DNA of 50,652 nt from positions 1-50,652 of the forward strand of contig CAKSDJ010000007.1 in the NCBI GenBank assembly GCA_934445015.1, in the 5' to 3' direction. Of this stretch, positions 24,601 to 31,788 are shown piece after piece. Each line of letters begins with the position of its first letter. Position 1 is the first letter of the stretch. The notes under the pieces were generated by a model. The model was not told where the DNA came from. It did not search any database and saw nothing but the letters and a program-made list of their open reading frames with translations. Both the position numbers and the translations under genes were made by a program. This stretch comes from an uncultured Eubacteriales bacterium (lineage in GTDB: Bacteria; Bacillota; Clostridia; Oscillospirales; Acutalibacteraceae).

Positions 24601-24940
24601 ATGAGGACTTGCCGTATTTTTTAAAGCATTTAAGTTCCGAACCGCAAAGGCGTATTGCACGCCCCATTAAAATAATTCGGTCGGTATCCGAAACTGCGGC
24701 GCTGCACACGCCGCCCTTAATGCGTTCGATTTCATCACAAAGGCGGCTGAAACTTATAACCGTAACTTTTTGAGCGTCACTGTCACCCAACAAGCCAAGA
24801 ATATTTTTTTCGCTTTCAAAAGAAAATTGTTCAGGTACCAACAAGACGGGATTTTCACCGTTGTTTACGCACTGCGCTATTTTTTCTGTAACCGTATATG
24901 TTTTTCCGCTTGAAGCCCTGCCCAAAATGAACTGTAACAT
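21683..24940 (-). CDS. addB: ATP-dependent nuclease subunit B
   Basis: The partner of AddA, with an inactive helicase-like core that recognises Chi in related enzymes and an active nuclease domain. It starts with a Walker A motif (LQFILGRASSGKTYTV), includes the long helicase-like middle, and ends with the RecB-like nuclease motif (ELTGVIDRIDNWNGYVRIIDYKTG). The four-cysteine Fe-S cluster is present: one Cys in the FNRCRFMYFCRYG segment and CKYCEYQGVC near the end. The 1085-residue length is usual. ATG 24940 follows GGTGAT. It heads the addB-addA-ybaK unit and is divergent from the ECF gene. Confidence 0.96.
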   Translation of the reverse strand: MLQFILGRASSGKTYTVTEKIAQCVNNGENPVLLVPEQFSFESEKNILGLLGDSDAQKVTVISFSRLCDEIERIKGGVCSAAVSDTDRIILMGRAIRLCGSELKCFKKYGKSSSFAAVMADAIGEFKLNFVSVEDLRSAAEKSDDSQLKAKLFDTALIYEQYDAVLSEKFIDLSDRLTKLYYVLENYRYFDGKTVFVDSFKGFSGQQYKILERIISQAESVTVTLTDNPYDNRDFGLFSNVKKVKNRISSIARAHSVGIKDDLVLNTKNYASSDLDALEEFMSGNRVDYSEKCENITLCHAESIYSEADIVARNIRRIVREKSVRYSDFVIIARDTEPYEDALAIACKKNSVSCFIDRRIPLGSMPPAVAVIAASEAAKNLTTENILRFYKSGIGLLSFDEITTIENYTYLWNIDGDGWLRDFTMNPDGFSADEILSDETVKKIAAVNALRKKAIEPLCVLREKFFGTAKNMSRALVELLEECDAAKNFGALSGEYKTDGKIYQNSMRQSWEILMRVLNSLAVCFGEAEISKKEYCDALCTAVKYETVGTIPQMIDEVTFGAADRIRPSRPKYAFVVGANQGVFPKFEQNTGLFANTEREKMIALGIDISDKTLSSAIDEECLLYSNVCCASHGVFISYTDTFDGITAAGPSSFVNDIQKKFNCNTLDSTSALNLNSLPETAEDAFSVLCGSLSNRGSDKLTLIKALEKSDMNNRIDTVINNQTRTKYKIGSGAAKKLFGKKIVMSPSKFDTFNRCRFMYFCRYGLRAQHIQPAEFNAMQRGTMVHYVLQKAVEDHGKDLKLLTEPQISDLVEKYTAQYLDMITGYKDIETPHLKFLVYTVKRSLKYVVGRLALEFSQSDFTPVKCELKIGKGGDMPEIKIPVEDYGDLELTGVIDRIDNWNGYVRIIDYKTGHRDFKLPDILFGQNMQMLIYLYAVLKNSRFGKKPAGIFYMPASRAKDNTASKRRMNGLLAADMDVVTAMDRENKGEFIPKFSEKAPSDSYVNTDDFEKIFAFTESKIKSSGRLIFSGDIAADPIDGLDSPACKYCEYQGVCRIENEKRQAVPKLTNREVLEAIERQVEKDGI

Positions 24941-25011
24941 TTTATCACCGCCGTTATAGATATTTTATCACAATTGCCGCCGCAAAACAACAATATTATA
25001 ATTGTTTGTTT

Positions 25012-25027
25012 GTACCGAATTCAGTAC
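25012..25027. promoter_or_regulatory. Near-perfect 16-base palindrome between addB and the ECF gene
   Basis: GTACCGAATTCAGTAC differs from a perfect palindrome at one base pair. It lies between two divergent promoters, just upstream of the TATAAT (25051-25056) that would serve the ECF gene. It looks like an operator but matches no operator I know, and it is not a LexA box. Confidence 0.35.
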
Positions 25028-25065
25028 AGTGTAAAAATTCAATCTGGTATTATAATATTATCTTA

Positions 25066-25120
25066 ATTTGGTGATTGAATATATCCAAAATAGCGATTAT
25101 ACTTCTAACCAAATCGGAGG
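25066..25120 (+). promoter_or_regulatory. Short structured leader of the ECF gene closing on its ribosome site
   Basis: ATTTGGT (25066-25072) sits at the expected 5' end of the transcript and pairs with ACCAAAT (25108-25114), which directly abuts the CGGAGG ribosome site (25115-25120). The enclosed 35 bases have no motif of the TPP, FMN, THF or preQ1 classes that I could recognise. A small unknown riboswitch or a simple stem are both possible. Confidence 0.35.
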
Positions 25121-25128
25121 CGATCAAA

Positions 25129-25644
25129 ATGAAAAAAGACGTATTGGTAAAATCAGTTCTTGCCGCTATGTTTGCGGCACTTACATACGTGGCAACCACT
25201 GTGGTGCAAATAACAATACCCGCAACGGGCGGATATATAAACTTCGGCGACTGCATTGTTTTGCTTGGCGGATTTATATTAGGCCCTGTGTACGGTGCGC
25301 TTGCCGGCGGTATAGGCTCTGCACTTGCCGATATTTTAAGCGTATATGCCGTTTATGCAATAGGCACGTTTATTATAAAGGCAGCAATGGCGGCGGTTGC
25401 AGCAATTTTGTACCGCAATCTCAGAAAAAAAATCAAACTCAGTACGGTGATTTCGGCAATAGTCGGTGAAATAATAATGGTTGCCGGTTATTTTATTTAT
25501 GAAAGCGTATTTTTAAAATACGGTCTGGCGGCTGCCGGAGCAATAGCAGGCAACTCAATACAAGCGGTGGCAGGCGCGGTTTCAAGCGTGCTTTTATACA
25601 AAGCGCTGTACGCGGTACCGCAAATTAAAAATATAAGTTATTAA
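25129..25644 (+). CDS. ECF transporter S component
   Basis: A 171-residue integral membrane protein with about six helices and a typical S-component start (KKDVLVKSVLAAMFAALTYVATTVVQITIP), then INFGDCIVLLGGFILGPVYGALAGGIGSALADILSVYA, the conserved substrate-pocket region, and AVAGAVSSVLLYKAL. S components capture vitamins or their precursors and pair with a shared EcfA/A'/T module encoded elsewhere. The layout fits the ECF-ribofla_trS-like family, whose members include pyridoxine and hydroxymethylpyrimidine transporters; the ligand cannot be fixed here. ATG 25129 follows GGAGG by 8 bases. The stop is 12 bases before the YwlG-type gene, so they are co-transcribed. Confidence 0.85.
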   Translation: MKKDVLVKSVLAAMFAALTYVATTVVQITIPATGGYINFGDCIVLLGGFILGPVYGALAGGIGSALADILSVYAVYAIGTFIIKAAMAAVAAILYRNLRKKIKLSTVISAIVGEIIMVAGYFIYESVFLKYGLAAAGAIAGNSIQAVAGAVSSVLLYKALYAVPQIKNISY

Positions 25645-25656
25645 CGGGGTGTAATT

Positions 25657-26208
25657 ATGCTTAAAACTATAACAGATGAGGCAAAAAAGGCGATATCCGA
25701 ACTGATTGAGGTATCTAAATTAAAGGCAGGCGACCTCTTGGTAGTCGGTTGCTCATCAAGTGAGATTGTAGGCGGCGTTATAGGCAAAAATTCAAGCATT
25801 GAGGCGGCGGAAGATGTTTTTAACGGAATATATCCTGTACTTAAATCAAAAAACATACACCTTGCCGCACAGTGCTGCGAGCACCTTAACCGCGCACTGA
25901 TACTTGAAAAAGATACAGCGCAAAAGTTTGGATACGAAATTGTAAATGTATATCCTCAACCTAAAGCCGGCGGCTCTTTTGCAACTACCGCTTGGAACAA
26001 TTTTTCAGACCCTGTTGCGGTAGAGCATATTAAAGCGGATGCCGGCATTGACATAGGCAATACGCTTATAGGCATGCACATTAAAGATGTTGCAGTGCCT
26101 GTAAGACTTTCTGTAACAAAAATAGGCAATGCGCCGATTGTTTGTGCAAGAACACGCCCTAAATTCATAGGCGGCGAACGCGCGCACTATTGTGAAGACT
26201 TGAAATAA
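25657..26208 (+). CDS. YwlG/UPF0340 (TIGR01440) family protein
   Basis: A 183-residue conserved protein of unknown function, widespread in Firmicutes. It has the family features LLVVGCSSSEIVGGVIGKNSS, LAAQCCEHLNRALILEK, YPQPKAGGSFATTAWNNF and the end VCARTRPKFIGGERAHY. It is cytoplasmic, with no membrane segment. GGGGTG precedes ATG 25657, and it forms a two-gene unit with the ECF S component. The association with a vitamin transporter hints at cofactor metabolism, but no activity is assigned. Confidence 0.9.
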   Translation: MLKTITDEAKKAISELIEVSKLKAGDLLVVGCSSSEIVGGVIGKNSSIEAAEDVFNGIYPVLKSKNIHLAAQCCEHLNRALILEKDTAQKFGYEIVNVYPQPKAGGSFATTAWNNFSDPVAVEHIKADAGIDIGNTLIGMHIKDVAVPVRLSVTKIGNAPIVCARTRPKFIGGERAHYCEDLK

Positions 26209-26253
26209 TTAACTGCTTCTGCACTGTTTTGTAAAAATTAAATTTTATACCGC

Positions 26254-26288
26254 AACCCCCCGTACTTTTTATAAAAGTACGGGGGGTT
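26254..26288. terminator. Strong 16-bp hairpin after the YwlG gene
   Basis: A perfect stem of AACCCCCCGTACTTTT with its complement and a 3-base loop. The T-run after it on the plus strand is poor (GTTATG), while on the minus strand the stem is followed by GCGG. It probably ends both converging transcripts. Confidence 0.7.
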
Positions 26289-26342
26289 GTTATGTAAAAA
26301 ACTATCTTGCCGATTTTGGTGTTGTGAAGCAATGTGCAATTA

Positions 26343-26675
26343 TTACACAAGTGCATATGATGTTAAAGCGCTTATCAAATTCACCATAATATTTGACAAA
26401 GCAACACCAAGTAAAATCTTTACTGCTATACCGCAAATAAATCCTATTAAAGCGCCTTTGCCTGCCGATTTTGCTTTTAACGGCAATCTGTCAAGGTTGA
26501 CCAAATAAAGGATAAAGCCGACCAGCGGAAAAAAGAATCCCAAAACTGCCCACGCTGTGCTGGGCGCATCATCTTGAGTAATTATTATGTTTTTGTCGCA
26601 AATACCGCTGCCGCAATTAGGGCAAACAACCGCCGAATCTAAAACTTCTTTTCCGCAATGTGAACAAAATTTCAT
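26343..26675 (-). CDS. Zinc-ribbon membrane protein, 110 aa
   Basis: An N-terminal double-CxxC zinc ribbon (CSHCGKEVLDSAVVCPNCGS, residues 4-23) is followed by two membrane helices (WAVLGFFFPLVGFILYLV and GALIGFICGIAVKILLGVAL). This architecture is common in clostridia and has no known function; it may sense redox or zinc at the membrane. ATG 26675 follows GGAGG. It is transcribed away from the XRE regulator gene and shares a compact divergent promoter with it, so control by that regulator is likely. Confidence 0.8.
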   Translation of the reverse strand: MKFCSHCGKEVLDSAVVCPNCGSGICDKNIIITQDDAPSTAWAVLGFFFPLVGFILYLVNLDRLPLKAKSAGKGALIGFICGIAVKILLGVALSNIMVNLISALTSYALV

Positions 26676-26707
26676 ATTCCCCTCCGATTTAACGTCTTTC
26701 GACTATT

Positions 26708-26770
26708 TATAGCCTAATAGTATCATATATAGCCTATTTTGTCAATACTTACTTTGTACAATACATTGTA
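26708..26770. promoter_or_regulatory. Back-to-back divergent promoters with palindrome and direct repeat
   Basis: Plus strand: TTGTCA (26739-26744), 17 bases, TACATT (26762-26767). Minus strand: TTGACA (26740-26745), 17 bases, TACTAT (26717-26722). The two -35 boxes overlap. The palindrome TACAATACATTGTA (26757-26770) covers the plus -10 box, fitting XRE self-repression. A 9-base direct repeat TATAGCCTA (26708-26716, 26728-26736), 20 bases apart, flanks the minus -10 box. Confidence 0.6.
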
Positions 26771-26782
26771 TGGAGGAGTATT

Positions 26783-27025
26783 ATGGGAACGTATAAAGCA
26801 GTCAAAAACCGTATTTTGCAACTGTGTGAAGAAAAACACATAACAATCAACAAATTGGCAACCGAATCCGGCGTTGCCGCGTCTTCTGTAAAAAACATAT
26901 TATACGGCAAAAGTAAAAATCCCGGCATAGTGACCTTAAAAATGCTGTGCGACGGTTTTGGGATATCGTTAACTGATTTTTTTAATACAGATGAGTTCAA
27001 AAATTTAGAACAGGAAATAAAATAA
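26783..27025 (+). CDS. XRE-family HTH regulator, 80 aa
   Basis: A compact Cro/C1-type helix-turn-helix protein: VKNRILQLCEEKHITINKLATESGVAASSVKNIL, then the NPGIVTLKMLCDGFGISLTDFFN helix pair usual for small clostridial XRE regulators. GGAGGAG precedes ATG 26783. It is a single-gene unit, divergent from the zinc-ribbon gene; a palindrome over its own -10 box suggests autorepression. A hairpin ends the transcript at 27105. Confidence 0.88.
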   Translation: MGTYKAVKNRILQLCEEKHITINKLATESGVAASSVKNILYGKSKNPGIVTLKMLCDGFGISLTDFFNTDEFKNLEQEIK

Positions 27026-27104
27026 ACTTCTGCACATTTAAAGTTGCTTATTTTACGTCAATTTATACGTCAGACGGTCAGACGACCTGCCCGTTTTGAA
27101 CGCA

Positions 27105-27137
27105 AAATTCCCCACGCCTTAAAGGTATGGGGAATTT
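27105..27137 (+). terminator. Terminator after the XRE gene
   Basis: AAATTCCCCA (27105-27114) pairs with TGGGGAATTT (27128-27137), followed by AAAATTAT; the U-run is inside the stem end, so efficiency is unsure. Confidence 0.55.
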
Positions 27138-27224
27138 AAAATTATATAACGCTGATTTAATGATTTTTAAAATCACATATACCGTGTAAAAATTTACTGA
27201 CGCAAACAACCTTGCAATAATCGG

Positions 27225-27494
27225 TTATACTGTTGCGTCGGTTTCCTCGCTCAAAAGTTTCAATTTTTCTATGCAAGACTTACAAACTGCCTGACTTTCA
27301 AACGAAACGCATTCATCTTCACTGCCGCAGAAAGTACAGGTTTTTCTGTACTTTTTTAACACCACGTTATTACCGTCCATAAAAATTTCAAAACTGTCTA
27401 CGCCGTCCTTCATATCAAGGACTTTGCGTATTTCGCGGGGTACTACAAATCTGCCCAGATGATCAATTGTGCGTACAATACCGGTTTCTTTCAT
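27225..27494 (-). CDS. AbrB/SpoVT-type regulator with C-terminal zinc ribbon
   Basis: The N-terminal about 50 residues are a swapped-hairpin AbrB domain (TGIVRTIDHLGRFVVPREIRKVLDMKDGVDSFEIFMDGNNVVLKKY), a DNA-binding fold of transition-state and sporulation regulators. The C-terminal part has two CxxC pairs (CTFCGSEDE..., VCKSCIEKL) forming a zinc-ribbon-like unit, a layout seen in many clostridial AbrB paralogues. I start at ATG 27494, which has AGGAGG 7 bases upstream; the frame continues into ung but without support. It lies 11 bases after ung, in the same direction. Targets unknown. Confidence 0.87.
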   Translation of the reverse strand: MKETGIVRTIDHLGRFVVPREIRKVLDMKDGVDSFEIFMDGNNVVLKKYRKTCTFCGSEDECVSFESQAVCKSCIEKLKLLSEETDATV

Positions 27495-27505
27495 AAAATA
27501 TCCTC

Positions 27506-28174
27506 CTATCTTATTGTCCAATCAATGGGTGTTTGACCGCTGCTTATCAGAATGCTGTTTGTTTTTGAAAAGTGCCTGCAACCGAAAAATCCGTTATATG
27601 CCGAAAGAGGACTCGGGTGAACGGTGATAAGTTTTTTGTGTATCGGATTTTTAATTATTTCTGCTTTTTTGCGTGCATTAGCGCCCCAAAGTAAAAAAAC
27701 AACGGGAGTCTGTTTTTTGTCAATCTCCGAAATAACACGGTCTGTAAACTGCTCCCATCCTATGCCTTTGTGGCTGTTAGGCGATCCGCTGCGCACGGTA
27801 AGCACGGTATTAAGCAACAACACCCCCTGCTTTGCCCAGTCGGTGAGTTCGCCGTGTGTGGGTATTGTAAAACCTATGTCGTCATGTAACTCTTTATAAA
27901 TGTTTTTAAGCGACGGCGGCGGTTCTATGCCTTTTTTAACCGAAAAACAAAGACCATGCGCCTGACCTGCGCCATGATAAGGATCCTGACCTAAAATAAC
28001 TACCTTTGTATCGATAAATGAAGTATATCTAAGCGCATTAAAAATATCGTGCATATCGGGATAAACAGTTTGGGTTGCATATTCGCTTTTTAAAATTGCA
28101 CGCAATTTTTTATAATACGGTTTTTGCCATTCATCACTCAGAATAGCGTCCCAGTCGTTGCCTATATTAACCAT
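27506..28174 (-). CDS. ung: Uracil-DNA glycosylase (family 1)
   Basis: Removes uracil from DNA to start base-excision repair. Both signature motifs are present: the water-activating loop VVILGQDPYHGAGQAHGLCFSV with catalytic Asp, and the minor-groove loop HPSPLSAYNGFFGCRHFS with catalytic His. LLLNTVLTVRSGSPNSHKGIGWEQFTD also matches. The 222-residue length is normal. It stands 40 bases after the histidine phosphatase gene and just before the AbrB-type gene. Confidence 0.97.
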   Translation of the reverse strand: MVNIGNDWDAILSDEWQKPYYKKLRAILKSEYATQTVYPDMHDIFNALRYTSFIDTKVVILGQDPYHGAGQAHGLCFSVKKGIEPPPSLKNIYKELHDDIGFTIPTHGELTDWAKQGVLLLNTVLTVRSGSPNSHKGIGWEQFTDRVISEIDKKQTPVVFLLWGANARKKAEIIKNPIHKKLITVHPSPLSAYNGFFGCRHFSKTNSILISSGQTPIDWTIR

Positions 28175-28214
28175 TTTTTATATACCTCGCTGTTTAAAAT
28201 GCAGAGCACGCGAC

Positions 28215-28820
28215 CTAAATAATGTCATAAACCTCTATTACACCGCTGCTGTGATACAGTGACGGAGTCACCATCACGGAATATCCCCTGCCGTTTTCAC
28301 TTGTCCACTCATAAGAATGACGTCTCGGTACCGCGCAAGATGCAAGCAACATCATAATTGCACCGCCGTGCATTATAACACCGGCATTGGTTATATCTTT
28401 ATTCATCATATCACGTACTATTATATTAAGCGCCAGAACCTGCCTTTTTATAAAATTTGCGGTTGTTTCACCGCCGTTCGGCGCTTCAAGTCTGCTGCTT
28501 GTCCACTCGGCGTACTGCGGCATCATTTCAAGCTGTTCCGCCGTTTTGCCCTCAAATTCACCGAAATCATATTCGGTGAGTTCATCAATAACAATGGGGT
28601 CAAATCCGGGATAAATTATATTTGCACTTTGTTTGCACCTAAGCATAGGGCTTGTATAAAGTTGCTCAATATCCGGATATTCTATCAAACCGCGCAACTG
28701 CCGCAACTCGCTGACACCCTCAGGTGAAAGCGGCAAATCGGTGCGGTTGCCTACGTACATACCGGCAGTGTTTGCGTCGGTAGCACCGTGCCTGATAAGA
28801 TGTATTTTAAATGTTTTCAT
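28215..28820 (-). CDS. Histidine phosphatase family protein
   Basis: A phosphoglycerate-mutase-like phosphatase of 201 residues with the phosphohistidine motif IHLIRHGATDAN near the start, the second Arg/Glu regions (LYTSPMLRCKQSANII, LTEYDFGEFEGKTAEQL) and the second catalytic His in NAGVIMHGGAIMMLL. Members include cobalamin, sugar-phosphate and nucleotide phosphatases; the substrate is not clear here. I start at ATG 28820, which overlaps the hemW stop by 14 bases. The frame runs 12 codons further upstream inside hemW without a better ribosome site. Confidence 0.85.
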   Translation of the reverse strand: MKTFKIHLIRHGATDANTAGMYVGNRTDLPLSPEGVSELRQLRGLIEYPDIEQLYTSPMLRCKQSANIIYPGFDPIVIDELTEYDFGEFEGKTAEQLEMMPQYAEWTSSRLEAPNGGETTANFIKRQVLALNIIVRDMMNKDITNAGVIMHGGAIMMLLASCAVPRRHSYEWTSENGRGYSVMVTPSLYHSSGVIEVYDII

Positions 28821-29910
28821 TTTCAGATAACTCCGTAATAATACTGTTTGAAACAAGCATCCCGCTGTCTGTAAGCGATATAAAAGGCAAATTTGATTTT
28901 AAATACCCTGCCTTTTCAAACAAAGAAACTTTTGTTTTTATACTTTGCGGTATTTCACCGTATATCTGCGACAGGTCAACCCCACGCGAAAGCCTGAGTC
29001 CCAGCATCAATTTTTCGGCTTTACCGCCGCCGTTGCCGTCGGGCACCGTATGCGGATTTTTAATAAACCCGTTAAGGTCTTCGGCATAATAAAAACGCTT
29101 GCCGTTTATAAAAGAATGTGCCGACGGACCTATACCGATGTAGTCGCAGTCTGACCAATATTTAACGTTGTGCCGGCTGTATTTGCCGTCGCGTGAAAAA
29201 TTTGATATTTCATAGTGTTCGTATCCGCTGTTTTCAAGCCGGTCACACATATATAAATACTGATCTGCCGATTCGTCATCACTTTTTAAATCAAGGGATT
29301 TAATTTTTTTTGCAAACGCCGTTTTAGGCTCGATTTTCAGAATATAAGACGATATATGTTCTGCGTTTAAAGAAAGTATAAAATCAATATCCTGTTTTAA
29401 ACTTTCTGCATTACTGCCGGGCAGTGATGTGATAAGGTCTACCGAAACATTGTTGAACCCGAGATTACGCGCGTTTTTGACAGTTTTTAAGGAATCATAA
29501 GCGCTATGGGTTCTGCCAAGCAGTTTAAGCATAGCGTCGTTGCCGGACTGCACGCCTATTGACAGGCGGTTTACGCCTGCTGTTTTGGCATACGTTAAAA
29601 AACTGTCACCCGAACGCGGATTGACCTCGGCGGTAAATTCTGCGTTTTCCAATACTTTAAAGTTGGTTCTTATACAATCTGCAAGCGATATAATTTCGGA
29701 ACCCAGCAGCGACGGAGTGCCGCCGCCTATATATATAGTATCAATGGGGCGGTCTGTTTTACCGCCCCATTTTTTAATTTCTTTTTTTAGCGCGGATAAA
29801 TAAATATTCAAAGTATCTTTGTAATAAATTGCTGAATAAAAGTCACAGTAATTACATCTGCGCTCACAAAAAGGTATGTGAATATAAAGCCCTAAGGCGT
29901 TATCAGTCAA
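28807..29910 (-). CDS. hemW: Radical SAM heme chaperone HemW
   Basis: A coproporphyrinogen-III-oxidase-like radical SAM protein that hands heme to target proteins. The N-terminal LGLYIHIPFCERRCNYCDFYS has the CxxxCxxC cluster motif; IDTIYIGGGTPSLL, RLSIGVQSGNDAMLKLLGR and SVDLITSLPGS follow, and a HemN C-terminal domain is present. The absence of the extra Cys of true HemN (CxxxCxxCxC, here F follows D) favours HemW. The open frame extends 25 codons upstream into pduL, but the start is probably TTG 29910, 6 bases after AGGTG and overlapping the pduL stop by 8 bases. Start confidence is moderate. Confidence 0.9.
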   Translation of the reverse strand: MTDNALGLYIHIPFCERRCNYCDFYSAIYYKDTLNIYLSALKKEIKKWGGKTDRPIDTIYIGGGTPSLLGSEIISLADCIRTNFKVLENAEFTAEVNPRSGDSFLTYAKTAGVNRLSIGVQSGNDAMLKLLGRTHSAYDSLKTVKNARNLGFNNVSVDLITSLPGSNAESLKQDIDFILSLNAEHISSYILKIEPKTAFAKKIKSLDLKSDDESADQYLYMCDRLENSGYEHYEISNFSRDGKYSRHNVKYWSDCDYIGIGPSAHSFINGKRFYYAEDLNGFIKNPHTVPDGNGGGKAEKLMLGLRLSRGVDLSQIYGEIPQSIKTKVSLFEKAGYLKSNLPFISLTDSGMLVSNSIITELSENENI

Positions 29911-30475
29911 GTATTTCACCTGTACAGCTGCACGATACACCTGCAGCATTGCCCTCATCGGTATCAATGTGCATAGCAAGCGCATAACTGTCGCTTACAC
30001 GGGCAACCACGTCGCCGAATATAAGCGATCTGCCCTGCGTTGATAATTTAACGCTTACGATCTGCTTGTCGCTTATGCCGTATTTTTCGCTGTCGGCAAC
30101 GGTCATATGTATATGACGCTTAGCGGCAATGACGCCCTCGGTAAGTTCAACTTCGCCGCAAGGACCCACAAGTTTGCACGCACCGGAACCTGCAATATCG
30201 CCCGACTCGCGGATAGGCGCAGTAACGCCGATAGAACGTGCGTCTGTAAGAGAAAGTTCAACCTGATTTGCCTTTCTGCAAGGGCCCAAAATTGACGCCT
30301 TAATACTGCTTTTAGGGCCTACAACGGTTACCTTTTCTTCACAGGCAAACTGACCAGGTTGTGATAAATTCTTTTTATTTGTCAATGTATGACCTGCGCC
30401 GAAAAGAATTTCAAGCGTTTCCTGTGTAACATGAACGTGACGAGCCGAAATTTCAACCAATACTTCTTTTTTCAT
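29903..30475 (-). CDS. pduL: Phosphate propanoyltransferase/phosphotransacetylase (PduL)
   Basis: Converts acyl-CoA plus phosphate to acyl phosphate and CoA. The 190-residue protein has the two beta-barrel halves with zinc-binding His motifs: VEISARHVHVTQ near the N-terminus and AAKRHIHMTVADS later, plus the end ALAMHIDTDEGNAAG. There is no encapsulation peptide and no microcompartment gene nearby, so it is likely the housekeeping phosphotransacetylase for acetate formation, as in many clostridia lacking Pta. A GAGGGG site precedes ATG 30475; a promoter lies at 30519-30547. Confidence 0.93.
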   Translation of the reverse strand: MKKEVLVEISARHVHVTQETLEILFGAGHTLTNKKNLSQPGQFACEEKVTVVGPKSSIKASILGPCRKANQVELSLTDARSIGVTAPIRESGDIAGSGACKLVGPCGEVELTEGVIAAKRHIHMTVADSEKYGISDKQIVSVKLSTQGRSLIFGDVVARVSDSYALAMHIDTDEGNAAGVSCSCTGEILD

Positions 30476-30518
30476 TTTAAAAGTCCCCTCTTATATCACT
30501 GCTATACTTAGCAGGTTA

Positions 30519-30547
30519 ATTTTACCATATTGCAAAGTATATTGCAA
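30519..30547 (-). promoter_or_regulatory. Promoter of pduL-hemW-phosphatase
   Basis: On the minus strand TTGCAA (30542-30547), 17 bases, TAAAAT (30519-30524). The word TTGCAATAT occurs twice in tandem here, and CTGCTA-TACT-TAGCAG forms a small hairpin just after the start site. Confidence 0.55.
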
Positions 30548-30552
30548 GCGGA

Positions 30553-31788
30553 TTATATCTTCATTCTGAGCATAGAGCCGGTTTTAACTGCCCTTTCAAA
30601 CGGAATTTTGATTTTTGACATAGGCTGATATGCACATTCGATTTGTTTTCCGTTTTCATCGTAAAGCAAAGATGTATCTACCGAAAACGGCACACTGCCG
30701 GCCTCCAGACAGTCAAGTACCGTACCGCTCTCAAACTTATTTTTAAGAGTGGCAAGTATGCAGCCGTCTTTATAACCGTCAACCACGGCGGCAATTGAAT
30801 AATCGCGTATGTAGCCTGCGTTTTCATAAGTCTGCGCGTTTTGCGGTCTGCCGAAATAAAAACCGGTGGAATATGTGCGGTGGCTTATTTTGTTAAGCTC
30901 TTCGCCGACCCATTCGGGCAAAGTCCATTCGCCGTTACAGGATGTTAAACTGTCAACAGCGCCGCGGTATGCGTTTGCCGTAACCGCAACGTAATACTCG
31001 GTTTTTGCCCTGCCCTCAATTTTAATACTTGAAACACCGGCATCGCACATTTTATCAAGATAAGGCGCCATACACATATCGTTTGCATTAAGTATGTATG
31101 TGCCCTTTTCGGTTTCGGTAATATCGAAATACTGACCCGGGCGCTTTTCTTCCATAAGACTGTAACTCCAGCGACAGGGTTGCGCGCAGTCGCCGCGGTT
31201 TGCATCACGGCCCGTCATATAACTTGAAAGCAAGCACCTTGCCGAAAAAGACACGCACATAGCACCGTGGGCAAACGCCTCTATTTCAAGTTCGGGCGGA
31301 GTATTGGCGCGAATTTTTGCAATCTCTTCAAGCGAAAGTTCGCGCGCCAGTACCACACGCTTTGCACCCATATTGTAAAACGCGTTGGCGGTTGCGCTGT
31401 TTACTATGCCCGACTGAACCGAAATATGCAATTCACAGTCGGGAGCGTAACGCTTTACCATTTCAATAGTTCCGAGATCCGACGCTATAACCGCGTCAAC
31501 GCCTATTCCGTTCAGATATTTTAAAAATTCGGGCAGACGTTTCATCTCATCTTCATGGGGAATCGTATTGCACGCAACGTGGACCTTAACCCCGTTTGAA
31601 TGGGCATAGCAAACACCCAATTTCAAATTCTCGCGGTTAAAATTTGCCGACGCCGTCCGCATACCGAATTCCTCACCTGCAACATATACCGCATCCGCGC
31701 CGAAATTTACCGCGGTTTTAAGACGCTCAAGGTCGCCCGCAGGGCATAATAACTCAAGCCTGCGTTTTTTGTTATTCAAAATACTCAT
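30553..31788 (-). CDS. trhP: Peptidase U32 family protein, TrhP-like tRNA hydroxylation factor
   Basis: Resembles TrhP/YrrO, which with prephenate-derived chemistry makes 5-hydroxyuridine at the tRNA wobble position. Seen are LELLCPAGDLERLKTAVNFGADAVYVAGE near the start, HVACNTIPHEDEM, the U32 signature EIEAFAHGAMCVSFSARCLLSSY, NRGDCAQPCRWSYSL with the Fe-S cysteines, and SIKIEGRAKTEYYVA. Length from ATG 31788 is 411 residues, normal. That start overlaps the mltG stop by 17 bases; the longer frame inside mltG is not used. The partner gene usually found next to it (a second U32 or a SAM methyltransferase) is absent. Peptidase activity is unlikely. Confidence 0.88.
   Translation of the reverse strand: MSILNNKKRRLELLCPAGDLERLKTAVNFGADAVYVAGEEFGMRTASANFNRENLKLGVCYAHSNGVKVHVACNTIPHEDEMKRLPEFLKYLNGIGVDAVIASDLGTIEMVKRYAPDCELHISVQSGIVNSATANAFYNMGAKRVVLARELSLEEIAKIRANTPPELEIEAFAHGAMCVSFSARCLLSSYMTGRDANRGDCAQPCRWSYSLMEEKRPGQYFDITETEKGTYILNANDMCMAPYLDKMCDAGVSSIKIEGRAKTEYYVAVTANAYRGAVDSLTSCNGEWTLPEWVGEELNKISHRTYSTGFYFGRPQNAQTYENAGYIRDYSIAAVVDGYKDGCILATLKNKFESGTVLDCLEAGSVPFSVDTSLLYDENGKQIECAYQPMSKIKIPFERAVKTGSMLRMKI

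Noticed and set aside
25021..25128. preQ1, TPP, FMN or THF riboswitch before the ECF gene
   Set aside because: The conserved cores of these classes are not found; only a short closing stem is visible.
29903..30475. Microcompartment-associated PduL
   Set aside because: No shell protein genes are nearby and there is no N-terminal encapsulation peptide.
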